A DNA stretch of 19,327 bases from Candidatus Kapaibacterium sp. (GCA_027858275.1 JAQIDA010000106.1:1-19327), one strand, 5' to 3'; positions 6,622 to 13,853 are shown, counted from the stretch's first letter. The notes: generated by a model not told the origin, from the sequence alone. Numbers and translations: made by a program.

Positions 6622-7908
6622 ATGAAAACTTTCATTCTTTCTGTGTTTGCGCTGTTCTTGTGGCTTTCAGCGGTTGTTTGTTCTGCTGAAATAGAGGATG
6701 ATTACTGGGTGAAAACATATTTTCCGGATAAAGAAGTATTGTCGTTTTTCGAAGTTACCGGCAATTATGTTTATGCGGCAACAACAGACAACGAAATTTA
6801 CGAAATTACAGGTTATTCAAACAAAGGACCTGTTTGGAAAAAACTCAATATAGTTATTGATGGGAGTCTGAATTATTTTGGAAAATATTACATCGGAACA
6901 GACAAAGGTTTGTTTCGTTTCCATCCCGGGGACAGTGTTCAACCGGAGATCGAATTTTTTCACGGACAAAATGTAATTTATTATCAATATCCATTTGTTT
7001 TAACGGATCAAAAAATATACTTAAAGGACGATTCCGTATGGGTCGAATGTAGCCTTCCTGACAGCAACCTGACACTTAAATCTCTTAGTGTTGAAGTAGA
7101 ATATGATTATGATTATGAGGTCAAACGTTTCGTCTATGAGGTCAAATGTATCGTCGGCATTACAGCTTCAGGCGGGTTGTTTATTAGTAAGGACAGTTGT
7201 AGATCTTGGAAAGAAGTCGCAGGTGTTTACAAAGATCACAAATTTACGGCAGTTGAATGGAGTGATCATTTAGAATGCTTTTTTGTAGGCAGCGACAAAG
7301 GCTTCTTTGTTTTGAATGACAGTTTAATTGAAATTTCTGAATATGACGGTGGCTCGGTAAGCTGCATAAAAGCTATGAGATTTGAATGGATTGCCCAAAC
7401 AGATACTAAGGGAAACAAACCACTATTCGAGCCTTTTAACAATGGAGCTGTTATAATCGGAACTTCTCGTAAAGGTGTTTATGAGTATTTTGAAAATAGT
7501 ATCATGCAAAAGAATGATAGTATATATGATTTGGAAATAACAGCTGTTCACAGTGTATCCGGAATAGGAGTTTTAGCAGGCACAAAAAGCACAGGTGTGT
7601 TCTGTGCCCGACATATTAACGGAGTAGGTTCCGTCTCTTCCCTCAACCTCACTCCCTACGCCCTGAAAATCTCTCCCAACCCCACAAAATCCCACGCGAG
7701 AATCTCATTTCACAACCCGGACTACGCCGAAATAGAAATTGCGATATACGACCTTTTTGGCAGAAAAGTAGCGGATGTACATTCGGGGCATCTCGCGGCA
7801 GGTGATTATAATTTTTCGGCTGATTTGTCGGGTTTTGCTGCCGGAAGTTATTTTTTGAAGTTTGGAGTCGGCGGGAGATCCGGGAGTTTGAATCTGATTG
7901 TTGAGTAG
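6622..7908 (+). CDS. Secreted beta-propeller-like protein with T9SS sorting domain (paralog 2)
   Basis: The protein is 428 residues, exactly as long as its upstream paralog, with a near-identical signal peptide (MKTFILSVFALFLWLSAVVC) and sorting domain (KISPNPTKS at 349-357, AIYDLFGRKV, LNLIVE). The middle, about residues 40-335, keeps the same motif positions: YIGTDKGLF near 90, Asp-box SKDSCRSW at 189-196, FVGSDKGFF near 221, VIGTSRKGVY near 278, LAGTKSTGVF near 318. Otherwise it shares only roughly a third of its residues with paralog 1. A short acidic Tyr-rich insert (EVEYDYDYEV near 158) is specific to this copy and lies beside a small direct repeat of TATGAGGTCAAA. It is expected to be exported by T9SS. 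It converges with pth on the other strand. Confidence 0.85.
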   Translation: MKTFILSVFALFLWLSAVVCSAEIEDDYWVKTYFPDKEVLSFFEVTGNYVYAATTDNEIYEITGYSNKGPVWKKLNIVIDGSLNYFGKYYIGTDKGLFRFHPGDSVQPEIEFFHGQNVIYYQYPFVLTDQKIYLKDDSVWVECSLPDSNLTLKSLSVEVEYDYDYEVKRFVYEVKCIVGITASGGLFISKDSCRSWKEVAGVYKDHKFTAVEWSDHLECFFVGSDKGFFVLNDSLIEISEYDGGSVSCIKAMRFEWIAQTDTKGNKPLFEPFNNGAVIIGTSRKGVYEYFENSIMQKNDSIYDLEITAVHSVSGIGVLAGTKSTGVFCARHINGVGSVSSLNLTPYALKISPNPTKSHARISFHNPDYAEIEIAIYDLFGRKVADVHSGHLAAGDYNFSADLSGFAAGSYFLKFGVGGRSGSLNLIVE

Positions 7909-7925
7909 ATAGTGTCCTTCTCTTC

Positions 7926-7957
7926 GATGTCCTACACTTTATTCAGTGTAGGACATC
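7926..7957. repeat. ACT-TTATTC-AGT hairpin, copy 3
   Basis: GATGTCCTACACT (7926-7938), loop TTATTC, AGTGTAGGACATC (7945-7957): a perfect 13-base stem between the convergent ends of the second propeller-like gene and pth. It has no T-run on either side but could still slow convergent transcription. Confidence 0.7.
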
Positions 7958-8024
7958 TTCTTAGGATGTGACACAGGTTCCAAGATGAAGCCCACTAAAG
8001 AAAGTGTCAAACATCTTCTTTACC

Positions 8025-8744
8025 TTACTCTTTATCCAATTTTTTTTTCTCAACGACTTTCCACAATCTTCCGGCATTAATCTCGGAAGGCGCTCTGTCG
8101 CTACCCATTCGAATTAAACATTCAATGGCCTCACCTGCTTTGATTATAGATGCGTCCCGAGCGGGAATTTGTTCCGGGAAAAAGTCGGAAATAACATAAT
8201 CAACCATGCCGCCGGATTCAAATTTCTTGTCTATTCCGCAGCGCAAACGCATAAAATCTTCTGAGTCCAAATGCTCGATAATTGAGGATATTCCGTTGTG
8301 TCCGCCGTCACTGCCGCCGGATTTTAGGTGGATTTTTTCTATGGGGAAATTATATTCATCGCCTACAATCACAAAATCAGAAGGAACGGCGTTGAACTCT
8401 TTCGAGAGTGCGGCAACAGCCTCGCCGGAATTGTTCATATAAGTCATTGGTTTGACAAGGAGTACATCTTTCGATTTGATTTTGATGGCGGTTGATTCAT
8501 ACAAGGATTTTTGACGTCTGAAGAAACCGTCATACTTCTGAGATAAAGCATCAACAACCATCCAACCGATATTATGCCTGTTCCCGGCGTATTTGCTGCC
8601 GGGATTGCCGAGACCGACTACTATAAAATCAAATTTATCAACTTCCGGTTTCGATTGGTTTTTATTATTCTCTTGATTATAGTAATTATTAAAAAAGGGT
8701 GTTCTGCTAAGAACACCCTTGATAAAATTCGACTTGAGAAACAT
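8025..8744 (-). CDS. pth: Peptidyl-tRNA hydrolase, with N-terminal extension
   Basis: Pth frees tRNA from peptidyl-tRNA dropped by ribosomes. Counted from the ATG at 8744 the protein has 239 residues; the enzyme core is complete: VVGLGNPGSKYAGNRHNIGW (Asn47, catalytic His57), KPMTYMNNSGEAV, VGDEYNFP (Asp129), SDGGHNGISSI (Asn150) and FMRLRCGI. The core starts near residue 38, so about 35 extra residues precede it, against one to five in most family members. The frame is open further upstream, but that part is the rplY gene read in another frame. The ATG at 8744 lies four bases after the rplY stop, suggesting translational coupling. No ATG, GTG or TTG occurs in frame between this ATG and the core. 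A terminator-like hairpin falls inside codons 9-18. Third gene of prs-rplY-pth. Confidence 0.93.
   Translation of the reverse strand: MFLKSNFIKGVLSRTPFFNNYYNQENNKNQSKPEVDKFDFIVVGLGNPGSKYAGNRHNIGWMVVDALSQKYDGFFRRQKSLYESTAIKIKSKDVLLVKPMTYMNNSGEAVAALSKEFNAVPSDFVIVGDEYNFPIEKIHLKSGGSDGGHNGISSIIEHLDSEDFMRLRCGIDKKFESGGMVDYVISDFFPEQIPARDASIIKAGEAIECLIRMGSDRAPSEINAGRLWKVVEKKKLDKE
8691..8720 (-). terminator. Rho-independent terminator of rplY, inside the pth reading frame
   Basis: Read on the minus strand: AAGGGTGTTCT, loop TAGC, AGAACACCCTT, running into TTTTTT. The stem is 11 perfect pairs and the T-run is canonical. It begins 28 bases after the rplY stop and 24 bases downstream of the pth ATG. Confidence 0.8.
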
Positions 8745-8748
8745 AAAA

Positions 8749-9414
8749 TTAATCTTCTGTTGTTTCTGCTTTTTCTTCGCCTTCTGCTCCTTCTTCGCCT
8801 TCTGCTGCTTCTGCTGCTGCTTCTGCTGCTGCTTCTGCTTCGTCTGCTTCCTGGTCATCCTTAGATACGCGAGGTAGAACAACCGAAACGACGGCTGCAG
8901 AATCACTGACATTGAATTCAACATTGTCAAGATCAATATCTCTAACATAAATGGCGTCGCCGATTTGCAATTCGGAGATATCCAATTTGATATCACTCGG
9001 AATATCTTTTGGGAAGCACATCAAAGAAATCTTATGGATAGAGTGCTGAACTAAACCACCTTCTTTAACACCGGCTGCCTGGCCCAACAAAATTACAGGT
9101 ACAGAGATTGTGATCTTATGACCTTTAACAAGACCGAGCAAATCAATGTGCTTTACTTTGTCTGTAATCGGATCAAACTGGATCGCTTTGACAATACAAG
9201 TTCTTTCAGCATCATCGCCGTCAATGCTGAGGCTGACCACATTAGTTTCTGATGTATGAACGAGTGGATGCAAATCGTGCGGTTCAGCAGAAAATGCAAC
9301 AGAATCTTCGCCGGGAATATAATAAACACCAGGTGTAAGACCACTGTTTCTAATCGCTTTAGAAGCTTTTTTGCCGGATTCACGGCTATTTACGTTTAAT
9401 GTTAACTGACTCAT
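8749..9414 (-). CDS. rplY: 50S ribosomal protein L25/Ctc (TL5-type)
   Basis: The protein binds 5S rRNA in the large ribosomal subunit; Bacillus Ctc is the stress-induced form. Residues 1-92 are the L25 domain (LNVNSRESGKKASKAIRNSG, GVYYIPGE, VKAIQFDPITDKVKHIDLL). Residues 95-182 are the C-terminal beta domain of the long TL5/Ctc form (ITISVPVILLGQAAGVKEGG, PSDIKLDISELQIGDAIYV). The last 35-40 residues are an acidic Ala/Glu tail (EAEAAAEAAAEAAEGEEGAE). The 221-residue length fits the long form. It lies 66 bases after prs and four bases before the pth start, on the same strand. The tail is encoded by a CTG/CTT-type trinucleotide run (plus-strand view, 8801-8840), which may vary in length between strains. 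Confidence 0.95.
   Translation of the reverse strand: MSQLTLNVNSRESGKKASKAIRNSGLTPGVYYIPGEDSVAFSAEPHDLHPLVHTSETNVVSLSIDGDDAERTCIVKAIQFDPITDKVKHIDLLGLVKGHKITISVPVILLGQAAGVKEGGLVQHSIHKISLMCFPKDIPSDIKLDISELQIGDAIYVRDIDLDNVEFNVSDSAAVVSVVLPRVSKDDQEADEAEAAAEAAAEAAEGEEGAEGEEKAETTED
8801..8840. repeat. Trinucleotide-type repeat coding the acidic tail of L25
   Basis: On the plus strand CTGCTGCTT and CTGCTGCTGCTT units follow one another; on the coding strand these are GCA/GAA codons for Ala and Glu. The run is in frame, so slippage by whole units would change only tail length. Confidence 0.7.
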
Positions 9415-9480
9415 CTCAATTTATCCTTTATATAAATACTTTTCAAATTCAATAGTCTATTCAAATCCAAGAAATCTAAT

Positions 9481-10431
9481 TTATCTTTCGATTTCAAACA
9501 ATGAACTGATCGATCTGTTATCGTGTGTTCTGACGATTGCTTCAGCGAGCAATTCGGCAATAGACACAACTTCTATTTTATCCGGTTTGTTTTTCAACGG
9601 AATAGTATCGGTCACAAACAATTTATCAATAGCTTCTGAAGCCGCGAAATTATTAAGAGCTTCGCCCGAAAAAACGGGATGAACGCACACTCCATAAATA
9701 CTGTTTGCGCCTTGATCTTTCAAAGCCTCGGCACATTTGATAAAAGTGTTGCCTGTATCAATCATATCATCAACAATTACAACATTTTTATCTTTGACAT
9801 CGCCGATAATATTCATTATCACAGCTTTGTTGTGTTCAGGTCGGCGTTTATCAACAACGATCAGACCACTGCCGTGACCAAATCTTTTGGCATAAGAACG
9901 TGCTGTTTTCACTCCGCCGGCATCCGGAGACGCAAAAGACGGGTTATCAAGACCAAGTTTTTTCAAAGCACGAATTAACACAGGTGAAGCATACATGTGA
10001 TCCACGGGAATATCAAAATAACCTTGAATCTGAGCAGAATGCAAATCAAGTGTAATTATTCTGTCTGCTCCGGCCGTGACCAACAAATTAGCTACAAGCT
10101 TAGCTGTTATTGATACACGAGGCTGATCTTTACGATCTTGTCGAGCATATCCGTAATAAGGAATAACAGCTGTTATTCTATTTGCCGACGCTCTTTTAGA
10201 TGCGTCTATCAACATCAACATCTCCATCAGATTGTCTGTAGGAGAAAACGTTGACTGAATAATAAAAAGGTCTTCACCGCGAATATTTTCGTCAAATTTA
10301 ACCCACAGCTCACCGTCGCTGAAATTTCTTACACGTGTTTCAGAAACTGTTATTCCGAGATGTTCGCAGACTTTTGTTGTCAGTCCGAGACTGCTTCGCC
10401 CTGAGGCTACCTTAAAATGAGGCATTTTCAT
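9481..10431 (-). CDS. prs: Ribose-phosphate pyrophosphokinase (PRPP synthetase, class I)
   Basis: Prs makes PRPP from ribose 5-phosphate and ATP for nucleotide, His and Trp synthesis. The 316-residue length is standard. Visible landmarks: NFSDGELWVKFDENIRGED near residue 36, the flexible loop YYGYARQDRKDQPR (92-105), the family signature LDLHSAQIQGYFDIPVDH (128-145), and the PRPP-binding loop VVIVDDMIDTGNTF (217-230). Two Met codons open the frame (MKMPHFKV); the second could also be the start and the difference is two residues. It is cytosolic and forms hexamers in known members. The tRNA-Gln gene ends 31 bases upstream on the same strand, so prs is probably transcribed from the tRNA promoter, with rplY and pth behind it. 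Confidence 0.97.
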   Translation of the reverse strand: MKMPHFKVASGRSSLGLTTKVCEHLGITVSETRVRNFSDGELWVKFDENIRGEDLFIIQSTFSPTDNLMEMLMLIDASKRASANRITAVIPYYGYARQDRKDQPRVSITAKLVANLLVTAGADRIITLDLHSAQIQGYFDIPVDHMYASPVLIRALKKLGLDNPSFASPDAGGVKTARSYAKRFGHGSGLIVVDKRRPEHNKAVIMNIIGDVKDKNVVIVDDMIDTGNTFIKCAEALKDQGANSIYGVCVHPVFSGEALNNFAASEAIDKLFVTDTIPLKNKPDKIEVVSIAELLAEAIVRTHDNRSISSLFEIER

Positions 10432-10462
10432 ATCTCATTACTATGTCAATCAGTAATTTATG

Positions 10463-10534
10463 CAGGGATGGCAGGACTCGAACCTACGAATGTCGCCGCC
10501 AAAGGGCGATGCCTTACCACTTGGCTACATCCCT
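10463..10534 (-). tRNA. tRNA-Gln (anticodon UUG)
   Basis: The 72-base gene folds fully: acceptor AGGGATG/CATCCCT, D stem GCC/GGC with loop AAGTGGTAA, anticodon stem TCGCC/GGCGA with loop CTTTGGC (anticodon TTG, reading CAA), variable CATTC, T stem GTAGG/CCTGC with loop TTCGAGT. Discriminator base G fits glutamine tRNAs. The 3' CCA is not encoded (GCAT follows). It sits just upstream of prs on the same strand. Confidence 0.95.
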
Positions 10535-10555
10535 ATCCTCTTAAAAGAAGAACTG

Positions 10556-10587
10556 CAAAGTTAAGACTTATTTGCAAAACAACCAAA
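10556..10587 (-). promoter_or_regulatory. Bacteroidota-type promoter for tRNA-Gln and probably prs-rplY-pth
   Basis: On the minus strand TTTG (10587-10584), a 20-base spacer and TAACTTTG (10563-10556) match the Bacteroidota consensus TTTG/TAnnTTTG. The -7 box ends 21 bases before the first base of the tRNA, so transcription would start a few bases ahead of it. Confidence 0.75.
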
Positions 10588-10658
10588 TAATAAATATAGA
10601 TTTAGGTATTTATTTTTGTTTGCCGCGAGATGTCCTAAACTTTCTTAAATTGTCCTCC

Positions 10659-11345
10659 TTATTGGCAAAAACCGGCCTTCAATCGACAAATCATTCTATA
10701 AACAAAAATATCTTTCCGAATACAGAATTTCTCTTTGTTTGTCAACGGCATAGCCCATTCTTCGCGGGTTGGTATTAGTTCGTAATCAAAACCGCCTTGT
10801 TTTTCCAGAATCTTCTTATGATATTCATCCACATAATCAACATCGGTTTCGAGATAGAGAACCCCGTCTTTTTTCAGACAGCGTTGGAATTCCGTCAGCA
10901 AGACTTCATTGAAGGCGCGACGGAGCAAATGATTCCTTTTGGGCCAAGGGTCGGGAAACAAATAGAATATTTTATCAACAGAATTATCAGCGATAAATTT
11001 CATTCCGTTGGCGACGCTATACCACATTGCTGAGACATTCGCCATTTTCTCTCCGTCAATCACACCGTTGATCCATTTGATCGGTATATGCCGAACATCT
11101 ATCCCGAGAACATTGCTGTCGGGATATTTTTCGGACAAATCAAACAAAAACGCTCCTTTTCCGCAGCCCACATCAAGAATCTCAGGCGGATGACCGTCGT
11201 CGAAATGTTCATTCCAATCAGTTTCATCAAACACCGGCGGATAGTGATTCGGTGTTTTCTTCAAATCCTTCAGGGGATAATACATATTTGAGGACGTATG
11301 ATGTCTCATGTTCGGGAGTGGATATTTTACGGAATCTATTTTCAT
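10659..11345 (-). CDS. trmB: tRNA (guanine-N7-)-methyltransferase
   Basis: TrmB places m7G at position 46 of the tRNA variable loop using S-adenosylmethionine. With the start at 11345 it has 228 residues. Visible: SAM motif I EILDVGCGKGAFLFDLSEKYP (about 55-75), GIDVRHIP after beta-2, the family motif FYLFPDPWPKRNHLLRR (127-143) and the C-terminal LTNKEKFCIRKDIFVYRM, equivalent to the usual TxxE/KxxF. The frame is open to an ATG at 11396, giving 17 more residues (MLLVKIYLMKYRLKQIV), but that start overlaps a promoter-like TAAATTTG box (11394-11401), so I prefer 11345; 11372 is a third choice. The neighbouring tRNA-Gln promoter lies between trmB and the tRNA, so they are separate units. Confidence 0.93.
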   Translation of the reverse strand: MKIDSVKYPLPNMRHHTSSNMYYPLKDLKKTPNHYPPVFDETDWNEHFDDGHPPEILDVGCGKGAFLFDLSEKYPDSNVLGIDVRHIPIKWINGVIDGEKMANVSAMWYSVANGMKFIADNSVDKIFYLFPDPWPKRNHLLRRAFNEVLLTEFQRCLKKDGVLYLETDVDYVDEYHKKILEKQGGFDYELIPTREEWAMPLTNKEKFCIRKDIFVYRMICRLKAGFCQ

Positions 11346-11393
11346 TACAATCTGCTTCAATCGATATTTCATTAGATAAATCTTTACGAGCAA

Positions 11394-11430
11394 CAAATTT
11401 ACACAGATTTTTCATATTACGGAAAACAAA
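11394..11430 (-). promoter_or_regulatory. Possible promoter for trmB
   Basis: On the minus strand TAAATTTG (11401-11394) is an exact TAnnTTTG. TTTG at 11430-11427 is 25 bases upstream, longer than usual. Transcription would start near 11387, leaving a leader of about 40 bases before the ATG at 11345. Confidence 0.4.
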
Positions 11431-11523
11431 TATGAAATATTATTGATTTGTTGAGTTGTTTCCGGTTTTGAACGGAAGGATTTTTTGTCGGAGTGCTTGG
11501 TTGGAAATTCTGATTTTTTCTTC

Positions 11524-11614
11524 CGTGCTTTCCTGAAACTTGATCCAAAGTAATGAAACTTTGGACAAGTGTGGGAAATCTTACCTTCCGAAGGTTTACG
11601 GCACTTCGGAAGGT
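11524..11614. repeat. Dispersed intergenic repeat, copy 2, with two hairpins
   Basis: TCCAAAGT (11544-11551), loop AATGAA, ACTTTGGA (11558-11565) is a perfect 8-base stem in a segment related to 4865-4915. Next to it ACCTTCCGAA (11583-11592) pairs with TTCGGAAGGT (11605-11614). The element fills most of the gap between trmB and the 672-residue secreted protein. In the minus direction it follows that gene's stop but has no T-run. Confidence 0.65.
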
Positions 11615-11632
11615 TTACGAGAAACGAAATAC

Positions 11633-13651
11633 TTATTTAACAACTCTGAAGGTCTGAGTAACAATACTCTTATTTGATTTTACAAGGAGAATATATACGC
11701 CGCTTGATAAAGTAGTGATATCTATACTGAGTTTTCCCGCTACGAGATCGTATTTCGGAACAAATACTCTGCCTGAGGCATCATAGACAAGGACTGTCGC
11801 ATCTGACGGCGCATTTGTTTCGAAAGATACGCTGCTTGTCGCCGGGCTTGGAGAAGCTTTTCCAAGAACTAAACTACCGGATGTCCCAATTGTGACAAGT
11901 CTTTGTTCACTTCTTTCGCTCGTGCCGTCCGCATCAATCATATTTAGTTGATATATATACGTTTTTCCGAGTAATACATCTGTGTCCGTGACCGGGCCAT
12001 AGTATCTTGTATTAGTACAGTTGCCAAATGCCGGTACAGTCGCAATTGTTGCAAAGGGACTTTTGCCACCCTCGTTTAGCTCTGCCCTTTCCACTTCGAA
12101 ACGATCACTGTTTATTTCACTTGCCGTTGTCCAGCTGAGATTAACTTTGTTTGCGGTTGCGTTAGCTTCGAATGCTGTTAGTTCGACAGGCCAAAAATAT
12201 TCTGAGTCTTCAATAAAATCAATGCATGCTCTTAAAATTGATTCAATATCACTCCAATGTCTCCAATCAACACTCAATACACATATCCTTCTGTCAAGCA
12301 TTTCCGTTGAAACACCAATCGTGCTGTCTTCCTTTGATTTGTTCCCGTCATTGAAGTATACATATGCTTTTCGCGCAAGTCCCGGTCCCTGAGTATAAGG
12401 ATCAGTCAAAGAACACATTGGCATTGGATCATCACTTATTGTATTCTCCGAGTTCCCGTCTTTGTCCCAATCGTATTTTAGAGCAGTCGTCATTTCGATA
12501 CTTCGAACTTGCTCGCGATCAATATCAAAACCAAGTACTTGTATTTCATCAGTGCCTTCAGGCCAAGCACCGAGGTCGGATTTATACCTACAACGAAGAG
12601 TATTATTAATAAATTGCTGATCTTCTGTCAGTGTATCGTCAATCATTTTAAAAGCGTTCATAGTTACAATCTCTTGACTTCCGATTACTAAAGACTTATA
12701 ATTATCGACTTCTCCTGAATTTACATAATTATTAATATCCAATTTTTGATATTCTGTTAATGCTTTGTCATGACCATCGGACAGGAACAGTATTTCGTAA
12801 ATCGTATAGTCAACGCTTCTCGGCTCCCAGCTGTTACGATCGAAAGCGTCTATTTTCAGACTGTCATCCAAATCATCATCATCATATAAAATATCTCTGT
12901 CTATGTCCGTGTACCACCGAAGCCGCGAGAAGCCATAAGACAATCTGTCATAATTCAGTTTTCCCGACTCTACATCGTCACCCGGATCAGTTGTTGCATT
13001 GTAGATATCCTTGTTGATATTTTCCCCTGAAATAATCATATTGAGTACGGCTGATCTTTTTATGTAATATCTGGCAATAGTTGAACCCTTGTTATTTAAA
13101 GTATCTTCATCATCCTTTATTTCTACATCGAATTTGTATCTCGGAGTTACATTTGCTTCCATTGGTCCGCGAAAATGTTCGGGGACATTGTATGCAGGCA
13201 ATTCATTTCTCAAATCAGAATAGGTTTTGAATATTTTGGAAGAGGAGTCTCTGTCAGCCTCAACATCGGCAAGATCAAATGACAGCTCAATGCTGTCTAA
13301 GGATACTACACTCGCAGAGGCCCTGACAGTAGCTGTCGGCTCTTCCGGCCAATCACCTACAGTATTTTCGCGATATATTTTTAAAGTGACTTCAAAGTCT
13401 GACACATTCCAACTGCCCTTGTTGAAGACAATAATTTTGCATTCTATCGGAAGCGCAGTCATCACATAATCCGCATCGCTGAACAGACCGGAATCGGCTC
13501 GGTCAGCCGAAGGTTCGGAAAATGATATAAATTCGAGATCCAGTAAAAAAAGGAGTTTGTTAGATTTGTTATCCGGTTTTTGCGCATTCATAGAAAGAGG
13601 GATAATAATTAGACAGGCTAAGAGAATTCCGTAACTAATCAGTCTTTTCAT
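11633..13651 (-). CDS. Large secreted protein with fibronectin-like and T9SS sorting domains
   Basis: The 672-residue protein starts with a signal peptide (MKRLISYGILLACLIIIPLS, cleavage near Ala23). Residues from about 25 to 490 have no family I recognise. They contain Asp-rich stretches (DRDILYDDDDLDDSLKID) and a segment IYEILFLSDGHDKALTEYQK then LDINNYVNSGEV and LVIGSQEI, which resembles the central strands of an alpha/beta fold. About 490-595 is fibronectin type III-like, with the linker VELTAFEANATANKVNLSW and TTASEINSDRFEVERAE. The last 73 residues are a T9SS type A sorting domain: SPSPATSSVSFE, VLVYDASGRV, LSSGVYILLV, QTFRVVK. It is expected outside the outer membrane or on the surface. 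It stands alone on the minus strand between mlaE and trmB. Function unknown. Confidence 0.85.
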   Translation of the reverse strand: MKRLISYGILLACLIIIPLSMNAQKPDNKSNKLLFLLDLEFISFSEPSADRADSGLFSDADYVMTALPIECKIIVFNKGSWNVSDFEVTLKIYRENTVGDWPEEPTATVRASASVVSLDSIELSFDLADVEADRDSSSKIFKTYSDLRNELPAYNVPEHFRGPMEANVTPRYKFDVEIKDDEDTLNNKGSTIARYYIKRSAVLNMIISGENINKDIYNATTDPGDDVESGKLNYDRLSYGFSRLRWYTDIDRDILYDDDDLDDSLKIDAFDRNSWEPRSVDYTIYEILFLSDGHDKALTEYQKLDINNYVNSGEVDNYKSLVIGSQEIVTMNAFKMIDDTLTEDQQFINNTLRCRYKSDLGAWPEGTDEIQVLGFDIDREQVRSIEMTTALKYDWDKDGNSENTISDDPMPMCSLTDPYTQGPGLARKAYVYFNDGNKSKEDSTIGVSTEMLDRRICVLSVDWRHWSDIESILRACIDFIEDSEYFWPVELTAFEANATANKVNLSWTTASEINSDRFEVERAELNEGGKSPFATIATVPAFGNCTNTRYYGPVTDTDVLLGKTYIYQLNMIDADGTSERSEQRLVTIGTSGSLVLGKASPSPATSSVSFETNAPSDATVLVYDASGRVFVPKYDLVAGKLSIDITTLSSGVYILLVKSNKSIVTQTFRVVK

Positions 13652-13853
13652 AACTACACCATGGATTAGTGAGTGTTAAATAATTAATAAATTTGTTGGC
13701 CTGTGCGTATGTTTCGTTAGTGCAATATAACGTTCCCGAACTCCGGTTCGGTTCATATATATAATGACACATGTACAATGAAAAGGTCTCGAAAAGTTAC
13801 AACTCATACACAGAATCACCTAGAGAGGCACGACCGTACGGCTCTACAACCCC

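Larger units (their letters stand above)
6478..7957 (+). repeat. Tandem duplication, unit 2 (leader, gene and 3' hairpin)
   Basis: Second copy of the unit at 5002-6477, in direct orientation, with the same leader (GACATCAAAG, GTGAAGCCCAC, TTATATCCCAAAAGATTT, TTATGAGA), the paralogous gene and the trailing hairpin. After 7957, TGAAGCCCACT and AAGTGTCAAACATC resemble parts of the leader region and may be the worn start of a third unit. Confidence 0.85.

Noticed and set aside
7081..7155. Direct repeat TATGAGGTCAAA in the second propeller-like gene as a mobile insertion scar
   Set aside because: Two short in-frame copies 21 bases apart are better explained by local slippage; no inserted element is present.
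8745..8996. 84-residue Gln/Lys-rich N-terminal extension of Pth (KQQQKQQQKQQ)
   Set aside because: It is the rplY acidic-tail coding repeat read in another frame; a good start exists at 8744 just after the rplY stop.
12021..12392. Plus-strand open frame opposite the 672-residue secreted protein
   Set aside because: Low-complexity Ser/Leu-rich translation, antisense to a gene with signal peptide and sorting domain; several similar shadows occur in the same stretch.
13736..13751. CCGAAC-TCCG-GTTCGG hairpin after mlaE as a terminator
   Set aside because: Only six pairs and no T-run on either strand; position is plausible but support is too thin.
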